Source: Manihot esculenta (lineage: Eukaryota > Streptophyta > Magnoliopsida > Malpighiales > Euphorbiaceae). From it: DNA of 64,000 nt. The DNA lies in NCBI RefSeq assembly GCF_001659605.2, contig NC_035167.2, forward strand, positions 3,348,001 to 3,412,000, written 5' to 3'. Below are positions 10,286 to 24,200 of the stretch, piece after piece (position 1 is the stretch's first letter; the number at the start of each line of letters is the position of its first letter). Under the pieces are notes generated by a model. It was not told where the DNA came from. It saw nothing but the letters and a program-made list of their open reading frames with translations, and did not search any database. A program made the position numbers and the translations under genes.

Positions 10286-13200
10286 CTACTCATCAGTCTC
10301 AGCATTTCCACCTTTGAGATGCAAATGCTTTTCCCTTTTCTGGAACTCTGTCAAGCCCTTTCCACTTCCAGTCACCCCAACCTTACCATATGGATCATCA
10401 GGAGACTTAAAAATGCTTTCTCGCTTGCGCCCTGAGAAGAAACCAACCTACGAACAAAGATAATATTAACAATTGTAACTTACATGTAGGTCCGATAATG
10501 AAGAAAAATAATTTTAGCACAGATCTTTGAGAAACTACTAGAACAAATCTCCACATTACATAAGGAGATGATAAGGGCATGGAGAGTTTGCGGTTGTCAA
10601 ATCTTTTAGTATCCAGAAAAAAATGGTTTCTGAAGGCTAAAAACCTTCAATCCTTCTAGGTAACCCTCTGTTTGGATCCTTAGTTGTGCAATGGAAATAA
10701 GGAGAAATGAATATAATAGAAAAGAAAAGAAAAGTACATTTCTTTTCCATTGTTTGAATATAAAAAAAAAAAAAAGTAAAAATTTATCTCCTATTAGAAT
10801 TACTTTGTTGCCATAAGCTATAATTTTCTTTTTATATGACATAAGGATATAAAAGTAATCTTAAAATATATAGTATCTAATAATCTTCATTTTCCTCCAT
10901 TTCTCTCCTAAATATATAGTATCTAATAATCCCCTCCTCCCTCCTCTTTTTTAATTTCTTTTCTCTTCTCTCCATTTCCTTCCATCCAAACTAAGCATAA
11001 AGGAAGGAAAGAAGAAAACCGTGAGTTAGCTTTGCAAGCGCACACCTTTTTACTGCTGCCTTTAGTGGTCTGGAACTGCTGCCATGCATTTTGTCGCTTA
11101 TTCTGTGCAACTTCAAGTTGTTCAAACCGCATCTTTGACTTGAAAGCATGTATTTTCTTCCGCTTGGCAGCTTTCTGCAGTTGTGATTTTATTAAGGCAT
11201 TATTCAACAGCACTATTCACGTAATAATTCATGACAAGAATGGGAAATAAATGAATAAATAAATAATCATATGAAGATATATTATCAGGAGGAATTGTCA
11301 TATAAACCAACCAAAATTAGTTAAAAAAGGACAAGTCTGTGGGTACATAGTGGACAGATGGATAAAACACTAGTCAGATGGTTTTGTCGGGCAGTGATAA
11401 ATAACACATCATTTTGAATCTGATCAGTGAGATTGACCAAATAAACAAATATATTTACAGATAAACCACTAAAGATAATTTTACAATTTTTAAAAACATC
11501 AGTATTCAGTGACCTCAAAGTGAACAATATTAATGGAAGAAGCATATATAAACCCTGCTTACCACATCCTCTGGGTCCTCAGCATTTATACGAAGCTTTG
11601 GCGGCAAACTCCTAGATTCGAAATCAACAAACGCAGCTTGTGCAATCTTACGTTTGATAGCTTGCTTTGTAGCTTCAGCAACTCTTTCAGCTTCCACTAA
11701 AGCATTGAGCTCAACCGGTCTTACGTTGGCAGGATCCACCTGGGATTAGCAACTGTCAGGATATGCCATCCAGCATCTGATTCAAAGTAAATTTACCACA
11801 ATCATAGGGAAGGAGTGAAATAAGCATGCGAGCAACTCGGTCCACAAATAAAGAATAAGTCATAAGCAAAAGGGCAAAACTAATAAACAGTCTCGAGCAA
11901 CAAAATCAAGAAAAATTGGTCGTTAAATCACATAATGGTATATAAAACAATGTTTCTGCCACAAAGCTCCATTATTCATGACACATTGACACTAATGACC
12001 TCTTAACTCTTCCTTGAGATTCAATAACAATAATGTGGTCTGAAATCAACACTATACCTCCTACACTAATGACAAAGCACCATTGACTCCTTCCCAGTAA
12101 TTAATGGAATTTGATATAAATCATTAAGCCTCTAATCAGCAACACTAGCTATTCTAATAACATTTAGCTTTTATAGTAGTTGTTAGCTAAAAGTTAAGGG
12201 AGGTAGCTTTTGATGAACCACTATTTAATCACTCCATACAGTGTTCTAACTGGGTTAAAACACTAAAACTAATTAAAAATGTAGAAATATAATATTTTAT
12301 TGTTATTCTCAATAGAGATTACAACTTATTTATAAGTGAGAGACCGTATCTAAACAGGAAGGAAAATAAAATCTATGATTATACAATCCTAAGATTAAGT
12401 AACTGATTCATCTATCAATATCTACTACCTATATTAACATATTTACTTCCTATAACTTATAACACTCCCCCCTAAAGTTGGAACATAAATGTTAATAATG
12501 CCCAACTTGTTATATATATAATCAATTTCAGCCATAAGAACAATCAACCCAAAACAATCAAAATAAACAAAGGAACAGAACCCGTGAATAGTAGCCGTGA
12601 ACAGTTTCCGTGAACAATACCTTATGAACAGTGCCCGATATCTTCAAATGTTACCCTTTATGGATAACCCAAATGCACAGAATCCTAAATCTCTAAATGT
12701 TACCCTTTATGCGTAATCCCGATGAACAGAGCCTTAATTCTCCAAATGTTACTCTTATGGATAACCCAAATGAATAGAGTTCTAAGTCTCCAAATGTTAC
12801 CCTTTATGGATAAGCCGATGAACATAGCCCTAAGTCTCCAAATGTTACCTTTATAGATAACCTAAATGAACAGAATTCTAAATCTCCAAATGTTACCCTT
12901 TATGGGTAACCCGATGAACAGAGCCCTAAGTCTCCAAATGTTACCCCTTTATGGATAACCCAAATGAATAGAGTCCTAAATCTCCAAATGTTACCCTTTA
13001 TGAGTAATCCAATGAACAGAGACCTAAGTCTCCAAATGTTATCCTTTATGAATAACCCAAATGAACAGAGCCATAAGTCTCCTAAGTCTCCAAATGTTAC
13101 CCAGGGTAACCCAAAATAAACAGTGTCCTAAATTTCCAGATGTTACCCTTTATGGATAACCCGGATGAACAGAACCCTAAGTCTCCAAATGTTACTCTAA

Positions 13201-16200
13201 GTCTTCAAATGTTACCTTTTATGAGTAACCCAAAATGAACAGAGCCTGAGCCTCCAAATGTTACCCTTTATGGGTAACCCAAAATCACGTTTTACCTGTC
13301 TCAACAGCAGATCTAACAAGCGGGTTGCAAGGCAACTAAGCGCCTCCACCTAACATCCAAACGGCAAATGAACCACAAATCTGATAAGCGGGTTGCAAGG
13401 CAACTTCGGCGTCCTCTCTAGGTGAACGATGGGAGACAAATATTACCCTAGATGGGTAACACAAAAGAACAGGAGTCCTAAGTCTCCAAAAATTTTAAAA
13501 TTTGACGAGAGAGAGAAATTAAATATCTACGAGAATAGCTCTGATACCATGTAGAAATATAATATTTTGTTGTTATTCTCAATAGAGATTACAACTTATT
13601 TATAAGTGAGAGACCGTATCTAAACAGGAAGGAAAATAAAATCTATGATTATACAATCCTAAGATTAAGTAACTGATTCATCTATTAATATTTACTTCCT
13701 ATATTAACATATTTACTTCCTATAACTTATAACAAAAAAGTTGTCACCAAACAAGGCCTAAATGATTACTTAAAGAAATGAATTCCTGGCTTCCACAATC
13801 ATAGATTATGCTATGGATCAGTCATATTCATTTTTAGAATGTCCACAAGCAACCTATGAAACATAGCCACAGTCCATTTCTCATCCATCAAAATTCCAAT
13901 GGAAGCCTCAACACAACACAGTTCTATTGCAAGACTTGCAATTATCCATATAGATGGGTACAACTAGGACAGGGCAATAATATTGAAACACCAAGACATA
14001 ATGATTTGAAAGTGGGGTGACAGAAAGCTTACCTCTTCCTTATTCCCCCATCCATCATAGGAAACATAATACCCATTAGGAGTAAAAGCCTCTATTGTTG
14101 CATCATACCTGAAAATTTAACTAATCAAACACAGCAAAGATAAAGGGTAAAAAAATAATACTCATAATAATAAGTACTTAACAAATTATGAATCTCTCTT
14201 ATGTTTATCACATACCACTCCCCATCTTCACTCCATACAGCTTGAACTTTTGCACCAACAGGGAACTTCTCAAGTTCACTAGACATTCCCTCTGAATCCT
14301 GATTAAGGGAAAAAAGAATTATAGTAGCACCTAATGTGTCTTCATAAAACTGCACAAATATGTCATATTTATATAAAGTATGTACACCTCTTACCCTTCC
14401 CACATGCATCTTGCCATAATGAGTACTTATCAGACATACATAAACAAAAAGCAATTGGTTGTATTGCACTGCTACCCACCTTAGGTTGAGGCAAACTAGG
14501 TGATGCACTAGTTCCAGGCCCAATATCTGATCCAGATATCTCATTCTGCTTTGCAGTTGCAAGGAGTTCCTCTGTAAGAGCAATGACCTGCATCTTGGCA
14601 ATGTTAGGATAGTATAATATGAACATGATCTTTAACATTATAAATGGCAATCTTCATGAAAATTCAAACTTAGAATCTGAGAGTGAACATCTCAAATCAG
14701 ATGAGGAAGATAGGAGGGCTGGCCATCACGACACATAGCACACCTGCAAATGAACCAAGATAGAAGTGATGGCATCTTGATGAAGTTCTAAATTTTACAA
14801 ACAGCTCCATTTTTTTTTCTTTTTTCTTCGTTTTAATAATTCTCCATACATTTCCTTTTTCTGGAGAGCATGAACTTTAGTTAGCATAAAATCCACCCTC
14901 ACCTTTTTATTTTTAACCCTGAAATGAAAACAAATCTCCATGGAAGCCATTAGCAGCTTATTAATGTTTCTTGTTTGAGCAACATGTTGAAGTCCTTCAA
15001 GAGAGAGGAAGAAGAGAGACAAGAAGAAACATAACTGCATCAAAACCTAGACGCTGAAATAGTAACATCTACCCATCTCCCAAATAGAAACACCTATATA
15101 GTCTGCTTTGTGGCCCCTCAGCCAAGAGAAGTTGACCATTCCAGAAGATAACTATATAAAGTGTCATGGCCCAAGATAAACTCCAACAAAAAAGTTTTTG
15201 AATTTACAAATGAATGGAAAAAAACAGACTGAGTAAAAACAATGACAAGCAAGGATCACCTCATTAAGCTCCTTTTCCATGTCCACATACTCAGAATTAT
15301 CAGGATCTTCAGCCAAAAGTTGTCTAACCTGATCACAAGTATGAGATGAGTCATTACACATAAGAACCTGACAAACATATAGAGATAAATAACAGAAAAG
15401 ATAGTTCAAAAACAGTCTATAGCCTACAGCATATAAGCAAACAATTATAAATTTTTATGAGAAAATATACAACATCAATCATTTTTAGACTGTAATGGAC
15501 AAGAACCAAGTGGAACAACACATATTTGACACCATGAAAACTAAATGATTGCATAATCATTCCATGCGTGAGACAACTTATATTTGACATTATCAAAAGT
15601 AAGCAATTGCACAACTGTTAAGTTAAAAAGATAAAAAAATAATAATAATAATAACAAAAAAAATAACAACAGGGATATATAATTTTGTGGAAAAAGGTGG
15701 TGTCCAAGCTCTCCTGAGAAAACATTAACAAATCCCTTATTGTTTTAAATATGATTAACTAGATGATCGCCTAACATAGGCCAATATTAAAGTCATGAAT
15801 GTAGCCAATCAACATTCAAATAAGAGCAAAGAAAATCTAGAGTAAATAATAAATAAGAGAAGAGAAAAAGAGGACAGAAAGACAAACTAACTGGGAAATT
15901 TCAAACAATGCTTATAAGCAATTTGTGAAGATCAATAACTATCAAAAACCTAGAACCAGTGTTGCAATTAATTTGAGAAGTCTTATTCATCTTTTCATCA
16001 TAAAGTTTGACATCTCAATGTCCTTTTTACTTTCTCCCTCATAACAGGAACACATAAAGTTAGAATTTCAAAACTAAAATTTTAGCTATCCCTTAATTAA
16101 CAAGTGATTTAAAGCTGCTAGTAAACTATTGAATAAGCTGTATTTCATTAAAAAAAAAAATGGTCTCCTCCTTTGGGCATGTGGAATTATTTTTTTTATG

Positions 16201-16848
16201 GATTAGACTATCAAAAAAAATTTTAAAAAAAATGGAACATTAGGAACCTTCGCTACAATTTCAACAAATCCAAGTTCTGGCTATAACTCACACAAGTTCT
16301 AGAGCTTTTGGATTTGTTTTATTTCTTTTTCTTTAATAAAAAGTTGTTAAGGGGAAAAACAACTCAATGTAGGAGTGTGACTATAGCTTACAAACGGAAT
16401 ATGAAAAATCCAACTCCATATATCCATATCTCAATAAAAGGAGCGAGAGAGCTTAATTAGATTGGATTCAATAAATAGAGTTGGGGGAAGGACATAGAAC
16501 CCTAATTCGAAGTCGCAAAGAATTTCAAAAACGAAAGTAGATGGGTCTAATTTGAACGGGTAGAATTCAACATACTGAAGTCATATAATTCAATATAGTG
16601 ATACCCAAAATTCACAACAGAGTAACTTCTAGAGTAACCCAAACAAAAAAATTATAACAATATAACCCTAATTCGAGATACCCAATTGATACAATTCCCA
16701 CAACCAACATTAGGAAATAAAATTTAGCGAAAAAACAATAAAATTAATGGAAGAAGAAGAGAGAGAGAATTACATTATGAAGCTGTTCTTTGTATGTGGA
16801 GAGATTGGAAGCGAGCTCCTCAATGCTAACTTCTTCTCCTCCTTGCAT
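10286..16848 (-). CDS. SPF30: Survival of motor neuron-related splicing factor 30 (SPF30/SMNDC1)
   Basis: Nuclear Tudor-domain protein needed for spliceosome assembly (recruitment of the tri-snRNP); Tudor domains bind symmetrically dimethylated arginine on Sm-type proteins. Coding exons in transcript order: 16848-16774, 15328-15260, 14587-14480, 14298-14216, 14108-14033, 11739-11563, 11174-11046, 10447-10286; all GT-AG and in phase, total 292 aa. The N-terminus MQGGEEVSIEELASNLSTYK is a coiled helix; the Tudor domain (about residues 94-147) has VGAKVQAVWSEDGEWYDATI and YYVSYDGWGNKEEVDPANVR. A basic KR-rich stretch follows (TKQAIKRKIAQAA, KAAKRKKIHAFKSK), and the conserved end is VGFFSGRKRESIFKSPDDPY...GLTEFQKREKHLHLKGG. 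Intron 5 (11740-14032) contains a complete small LTR element in the same orientation as the gene. The gene looks intact. Confidence 0.95.
12465..12500 (-). other. Polypurine tract of the small LTR element
   Basis: On the minus strand, CTTTAGGGGGGAG directly precedes the TG of the 3' LTR, the expected site of plus-strand priming. Confidence 0.75.
12590..13300. repeat. Minisatellite of ~47-bp units inside the LTR element
   Basis: About 15 degenerate units contain TCTCCAAATGTTACCC, TTTATGG(A/G)TAACCC and AATGAACAGAG. Two unit types (GGATAACCCAAATGA and GGGTAACCCGATGA) alternate in part, suggesting a dimeric higher-order unit. Several units hold the perfect inverted repeat GTTACCC-TTTAT-GGGTAAC. 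A second repeated segment, AAGCGGGTTGCAAGGCAACT, occurs twice just after the array (about 13318 and 13385). Confidence 0.85.
13538..13549 (-). other. tRNA-Met primer-binding site of the small LTR element
   Basis: Plus strand reads GCTCTGATACCA, i.e. TGGTATCAGAGC on the minus strand, abutting the CA end of the 5' LTR. The same motif follows the Copia LTR at 56497 in this window. Confidence 0.85.
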
Positions 16849-18203
16849 ATTTTTGTTCTTATGAAAAGAGAGATTATGTCTTTCGAATAAATATAGGTTT
16901 GAATTTCAGGTTTATGGTTTAATTTGGAGAGATCTTTGAGAAAATAAAATGGGAGATATTGAATGAGAAGAGAAAGAACACAAACCCTGATGATGTGTGT
17001 TCCTATTCGAACTGAATCCACCGAAGTCCCATATCAATTCCTCCTTTATTTTTCTGTTTTCACTCTTTGTGAATTACGATGAAGTCCCCAAGTTTTTTTA
17101 ATTTGCAGAATTGACCCCACAAGGCTACTGCGTGCTGGCCGTTAGAACCTTATGAGATTTGGGCTTTTGACCACAGGAAGTTGGCCTACTTCCCCCAACA
17201 CCAACCCCCCCCCCCCCCCACCCCCATCTAAAATTAATTATTAGGAACTGCGAATCAATGGTTCGTTAAAATATTTAATTTATATTAATTTAAAATAAAA
17301 ACTTCAATTGAAATATAATAAAACTTTAAAATTAAGTAAACTTTATAAAAAAATATATAGTTTTTAATATTTTGATTCAACAAAACTGAACGAGATATTG
17401 CAAGAAATTACTTCGTATAACTAACCAACCACTAGCAGAAGCATTACCAAATAGATCTAACCAAAAAAAATTAAGATTAACCAGATTGAACATCCAATAA
17501 TAAAGGATGAAATTAAACGTTTTTCACAAAATATGACATTAAAAATTAGTTCTACGCATCAGTTTTTTTTTTTTCTAGAAAAAAAATAATAATTAGCAGG
17601 CCTGCTATATAATTTCTACTATTGATGGCTCTCCCAAGCTGTCAACAACAGAACTACGGCAACAAAAGAACACTATTGTTTGTTTCTTTTCCACTTAAAA
17701 CAAGGCTTATACAGAACCAAAATCACAGCTCTTCAAACCAAAATGCTAATTTAAGTTTTTTTGTTCCATGGTCTGAAATTCAAAAAATGCATTTAGGATT
17801 CTATCATCCATATGAATTAAACAGTACAACCAATTGTTTGGTAAAGCAGCCAACCTCTTCTCTCAAATGGATAAAGCAACAATTGCAATATTAATATCAA
17901 TGGTATTAAGAGAGAAGAAGCATTTTGACCCAACCTATACATAAAAATCCATTGGCCTGTATTTTGCATCATAGGAAAATGGTCATGTAATCCCCTTCTT
18001 ATCAGCTTCTTCAACCCAAAACTTTAGCATTCTTAAACTAATTTCCCCGCATTATACACCTGTAACTGGGGCCATTGATCTCTCCAATTCTTTTAATTTT
18101 TCCTCGTACTGGAGCTTCTACAGCACACACATCAAAACATCCATATTTTTCTTTCCCTCATGACATTCACTACAACCACCCGATTTGAAGATTAACATGC
18201 TCA
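16849..18203. other. Interval between SPF30 start and CAND1 stop
   Basis: It holds the SPF30 5' UTR and promoter (to about 17100), a poly-C run of about 15-20 bases near 17205-17225, and the CAND1 3' UTR (from 18203 downwards). The open frames here (for example 17622-17894 on the plus strand) have no family signature and are not called genes. Confidence 0.6.
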
Positions 18204-21200
18204 TCACTCGTTACGGATGGAATAATACTTTTCTGAAAGTGTAGGAGATCTTGAAATTTCACTCATAAGGCTTTTGAATTTAAGGCTGCAATCTCCTCCG
18301 CTGCAAAATAAGAAAATAGTGATCAAGCTCCAGCGCATAGGGAATTATTCAACTTGTTTAATTCACTGCTCAAATTTAGTTGAAATTCTAACCAATAGAC
18401 AATGTATTACTTGTTAAACCCAATCTAAGATGTATTACGAATGCTGCAGAAATTGTGTTACTAGGTTTAAAGATACAAAGGCACATTAATTCAACTGCAC
18501 ACCCAGTGCATCCATGACTTTCCAACCATCGTAGGAACATAGTACAGAATTGAAATCTGATACTTTCCACCAAAGTGTTCCAATGTAATTCAATTTGAAT
18601 AAGAAAACAAAGGCCAAACCTTATTCGATTCAAGGCAGCAATTGCCCGAAGAGCACTGCGGATCATGTCTTCATTGCGATCTACTTCTTGCTTGACAGCA
18701 TCTTGCTTTGGCTTAAAATTGATAGTTTTTTGGAGAGGATCAACCAGAGAGTCCAGTACTGGAACTCAAAAGAAAATCAGGAGGGGGTAAAAAGAAAAGG
18801 GTCAACTCATGAGACACAGACTAGAAGTTGATTAACCAAAACTTACCAGCCAAAACAGCAGAAGGACATTTATCTGCAAGTTTTGAGAGGATAAGATGGC
18901 AAGGCATTTTAACATCATAATGATCTGGAATATCATAAAAACAAGTCAGCTTAGTTGATAAAATCAATGAGAAAATGAAATGCATTTACTCTTTTCAATA
19001 TTAACATTGTTAGCCATGAACAAATCTAATTCTTTGGATTCAATATGACTGCTAAATCATGGATTTAAATCGCAGTTATGACCACATTCGCAGTCGCAGT
19101 CGTGATCACTGGTAACAGAGATAGGCCTGTAATTGCTGTAACGTAAGTGCAATGGCCTATTGCTATATGAGAGTAACGGCCATTATAGGACAAAAACCTA
19201 TAAACACACGACACCCTTATTGAAAACCATGAGCAAAATCAAAGAAAACATCAAATTGAAGCAGAAGGATTCTCTTTAAGATTAAAATACATTTTGGAGA
19301 TATATTTTTCTTAAAGAATTACATTTGTAAGTTTAAGATCATTAGAGTAGGGGGAAAGTATTATTAGTATGCTCCCTTAGTAATCTGGATAAAATAAATT
19401 CATGCATTAAATTTTCTAGCCCACAAAAAAAACCCAAATGTGATTGAAATGAAGAAACCCATCAGAGTCGCCACATAAAAGCAAAACAAATGGGAAAATG
19501 AAAGAGTAAATGGATAATATTAATTAAAAAAATGATGAGTGGTCATCAGAAGGCTCATATGCTTACCGTCAAGACCAGATTTCAGGTAAGGAACAATGAA
19601 AGATGATGGGTTTACTTGATCAAGACAACTATCCAACAATGTGTCCACACATTCAAAAGCAGCTTTCCTCAACTCAAGTCCATCATCCACAATATGCTTG
19701 AAAGGCCCTAGATCAACTGTTCGTATCAATTCTTTCTGCACCAAGCAACAAAGTTGAATCAACAAGAGATTTATTACAGGACAAAGTATAGACAGCAAAA
19801 CCAACAACTTAGTGACCCCATAACAAGTTAAATCAAGCAATATACTATCATCTGTGTCATTCTCCAGGTTACTTTCAAATGATTTAGCATGGCGCTGAGA
19901 GAACAAGTTAAATAAGGAATATAGAACCATCAGCATTAAATTTACAGTCTCACAACAAGCACATGCATATTACATCTGCAGAAGAAACTCCAAGATTATC
20001 AGGGTTACCTTAACAACTGTTTGATCATAGAGAAGCGGTAATAATTCAGGAAGAAGTCCCTTAATAAGATTAGGCTTATTATGAGCAAATGTACTTAATG
20101 CTAAAACAGCTGCACGCCTGACATGCTGCACACCAAATAGAAAAATAGCTTTTAGTTGAAAACGTAATCAACCCACCAAAAAGCACATATTTCTGAATCT
20201 GGCTTACCCGGTCATGATCCTTGATGAGCATAAGAAATGATGAAATCTCAGGATAAATAATTTCATCTATCTTCTCTGGACGCTCAACTATAGAATATTT
20301 TACAGCAATGACTACAGTTGCTCTAGTGAATGCAGCTGGACTAGTTGTTCTCACCTATAGGAAAACAAGAAAGAAACAAGACATCATAACTCTGAACAAT
20401 AAGATTACAAGCTACTGAAATCCAAGGTGTCTTGGTACTTTTTTTTATGGTCCATCATATACCTTAAGTGCAGGAACAAGTTTTGCAGGTTCTATTAGTG
20501 CAATTTTCCCTAGGCACTCAGCGACAACATTTCGCACTCCCTCCTCCTCACTCTCACAGTGATTAAATAGCAATTTAAGTATCTTCTCAACACTAGAGTC
20601 CTGGAACTCTGCTTTATCTACAGATTGCCTTACTATAACCTGCATCATGGAGGATGTTAGAAATTACAAAAGATAGATACAATGAAAACGATAATATTGA
20701 CTCCAACATATTTCCCCTTCAGGAGGTTTTTGTTGAATAGGAAAAATTAAGATAATGTTCAATCCATGGAAGAGGGAAAAAAGGGAAAAAGAGAATAAAA
20801 GAAATAAGAGATTAAGCAAATATCATATTAACAATTTATTTGCAATTTTCAACGGATAGGAAAGGATTTTAATCATTAAAGATAGGATAATCACATTAAT
20901 AATTTATTTTTTAATGTTGAGGGAGGGATAACTCTTCTTCCCTCAATTTTGACAGAAAAGCAAAGTGGGGTTAAAAGGAGATAACTAATCACTCCTTATC
21001 CTTTCTTTTTCAACCTCATCAAAATCCCAGAACAGGGGATAACTCTTATTCCTCAGTGTGTTCCTTTCCTATCCCTCTATCCAAACAAAGTGTAAATGAG
21101 AGAACCCACCTCCTTCAGAGAATGAAGCAGGAGATACTGTTTCTTCTGCTGATTATCAATCTGATCCAAGATAAAAGGCAGATACTTGGACAGATTACCA

Positions 21201-24200
21201 ACAGCAATATTGCCAAGAGCATAAGAAGCAGCAGACTTGATCTCTTCAAATGGAGACTGAAAGGATTCAATAATAATGTTTTCTATATGCACATGCGAGC
21301 TTAGGTCCTTCCTTCTCCCAATCTCCCCAAGGCACAGCAAGGCAAGGTGCTGCTTAGCCTACAAATTTAAGTTGAAAAACAATCCTTTTAAGCTCAAAAC
21401 TTTTTAAATAATAATAATAATTAAAAATGAAGGCCATAACGAATAGGAAAAAGCTAGCTGTTAAGAAAAAGAGAGCATTAAAATAGGTTTTTGCAGAACA
21501 TACTAGAGAAACTTACTGAATTGGTACTACTGTCATCTTTAAGAATATCAGTGAGCATTTTCACTGTGGATGAACATTTCTGGTCACCTGCAGCAAGGCA
21601 GAGAACAGCCACACATTGGGCTATTGAATATAAGGCCTGTTTTGCAACACCACCTGACTGAGGAGATGGCTTTGCACTGGAAAGAAGGCAGTCGAGTAAA
21701 GTATCAAAACTTGTATTTGCAGAATAGACCAATGCAGCAAAGAAGTTTTGCAAAGCCTGCAATATCAAACAGAAGGCATTTAGAAACAACCTTAATCCTA
21801 GAACAGAATATAATTATTAATAGCAGCAGTGGATCTACCAAAAGGGCTTGACCCTGTAGCAAGGAGCTTTTGATTAGTGTCAGTGCCTGGGAAAGAACTT
21901 TATTTCTAACAGCCAAGCCAACATTTGGGCTTGACCTCCTGTCTGCCATCAAAGTGCAACAGAGTTCCAGAGCAAGTGCTGTCATGTGCAAGTCTGAATC
22001 ACTGACACAGGCCAAAAAGGAGAGTCATCATTCAGAATAAGCATAAACAATTAATAACCATGCACAACATAAAAAGGTTATAAAATGAATGAAAACAAAT
22101 CAAGGAACCTTATAAGAGTTGCAAGTTCAACAATAATAACTTCATAGGCGGACGAACCAATCTGATCACCATAAGCCACAATCAACGAATTAAGTGTCCC
22201 TAATGTTGCCTGCCTCAGAGCACGATTGGCCTAGTTATGAAAACAAGCAGTCAGTTCAGAAATCATGAATGTCTTTGGGCACACTTTATGCACAAACCAT
22301 CAATTTAACAGCTGGTGAAAAAACTCCATACTTTTCGCAGGAATGCTGTTAACTCTGCAATTACATGCTCCAAAACGCAAGATAGATCAATCCGAAGAGG
22401 AGAAGCAGCAATGACAGCAAAAGCCTGTAGACAGAAGCTCAAACATTCAACTAACCAAAAACTATCATGGCCACGCAAAGAAAATGTCTTAAGAGATGGA
22501 GAACTTCAACGAGAAAGCTTAGGTACAGGACTAGATAAAGAGACAAAAGTGCAGGAAAACTGACCTTTACAGCTGTAAGTCGTGTTATTTCATTCCCCAT
22601 CCGGTCAACTAGTACAGGAAGGCATGCGGGTAACTCTGTCCTGAGGTAGTCACCAAACGTTGAAATAACCAGTCCCATGCAAGAAATAGCACATTCCTTA
22701 ACTTCCTGAAGAAGATGAAAGAGCAACATTTAAAAAGGGGGGAAAAAGAAAGCAAAGGACAAACAAATTTAGCATGTGACAAGCAAAAACCAATAAGTCA
22801 AACCTGGTCTTGGTCTTGGTTTGTCAATCGGGACATAATGGCATTGTAGATTGGATGAACATAAGGTGTGAAGTCAAAACCCAAGCCCTACACAGACCCT
22901 TTCATCACGTTACCAAAAATGATGAAGAAAAAGTTTTGAATAAGCAGCTGCACAAAAATCAACCTGAATATTTGGACGCACAACACGAACGAGTTCCCCA
23001 CATACTCTTAGTGCCTCTGCTGTTACCTTGTAGTACCGTTCACCAACAGCTGATAAAACCGGACTAGAAAGAGCCTACAGGCAAAATTTGCATATGCCAT
23101 TTATCTCATATATTCTCATGAAATTACTGGTGTATAGAACATCAGGCAAATAGTATGAGATGAGATGTCAATTTTATATGACTTTAGGAGAAGGGAGAGC
23201 AAAATACAACTGCAAATACTCTCCTCTCCCTTTGCCCACCCATAAGATGAGAGAAGAAAGGAAACAAAGTTGGAAGCATCCCAATCTTAATTTTAGCTGC
23301 CTCAACATTTACTTCTCTTTCATATTTATCATAGAAGGAAAAGAGAAGAACTAAAAGTGAAACTCTTGCTTTAGGCTTAATATATGTGCCCAGAACAGAA
23401 CGTAAATTGGCTGTTGACAAGCACACACCCCAACTTGTTAATGTAATAAGAATACTATGGAAACTGATACCAGAAATATGTGAATAAACCATTTTATATA
23501 ATGAAACACCTAAACTAAACAGGATAGGAAACATTGTCATGCCTGCTAATGGGTTCTGCATAAACCTTAATCAGTAGATAAAACAAGGTTTAAGCCATCA
23601 ACTTATAGGATGGAAGAATACAAAGATTAAAATGCCTAAACCAAGTTGATTGATAACCTGTTAAATTTCTGCCTTTGGATTAACAAAATAAATTTGCTAA
23701 AAAGAATATTTCAAGAATCAGTGCATAAGACAAAGTTTAAACCATCAAGTTATAGAGTAGAAGGAAGAATACAAGGATTCAAAGGCCTAAACCAATTTCT
23801 GTTGAGATCCTGTTGAATTTCTGCTTTTGGATTAACAAAATAAATTTGGTGAAGGAATCATTCAAGACAAACAGCTAAACATGTTTAACAAATATTTCAC
23901 TAAAGGTTGCAGGAAAAGCAATGGGGTTTCAGATAAAAAGAATAATCCTAGTGAAAAGAGTTTTTAACCCAAATGAAAGAAGAAAATCAAGATACTACAT
24001 TTGCACAAATAATATAATAGGAGAAGAGAAAAGAGCAAGAATTGTTGTCATTACCTTGATATGAGGGTGGAAAACAGGGGGAGAATGTGAAGCCAATACC
24101 AGTCTAGTAAATATAAGAGCTTCAATCTTCAAGTTTGAGGTTGATGTTTTATCCTATGCAAGTTCATAGGAAGAAATTAGAAAAGGGGAAAATGACAGCA

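Larger units (their letters stand above)
12280..13734 (-). mobile_element. Complete small non-autonomous LTR retroelement (TRIM-like) in SPF30 intron 5
   Basis: Two direct repeats of 185 bp (12280-12464 and 13550-13734), each TG...CA, differ at only four sites by eye. Read on the minus strand, the 5' LTR is followed at once by TGGTATCAGAGC, the initiator-Met tRNA primer-binding site. The other LTR is preceded by a purine tract, AGGGGGGAG. The 5-bp target duplication AAAAA lies at 12275-12279 and 13735-13739. The 1085-bp interior encodes no gag or pol and is mostly a minisatellite. Structure matches terminal-repeat retrotransposons in miniature (TRIM) or a similar non-autonomous Copia derivative that relies on proteins from another element. 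It is transcribed within the SPF30 pre-mRNA in sense orientation. Confidence 0.88.

Noticed and set aside
12590..13300. CRISPR array
   Set aside because: Units are adjoining and degenerate, without unique spacers, in a plant intron between two LTRs; it is a minisatellite.
17204..17225. Poly-C run as a structured or regulatory element
   Set aside because: A single homopolymer run; could be slippage or a sequencing artefact, with no partner G-tract nearby.
17622..17894. 90-codon plus-strand open frame downstream of CAND1
   Set aside because: It lies antisense in the CAND1 3' flank and shows no domain or codon pattern of a real gene.
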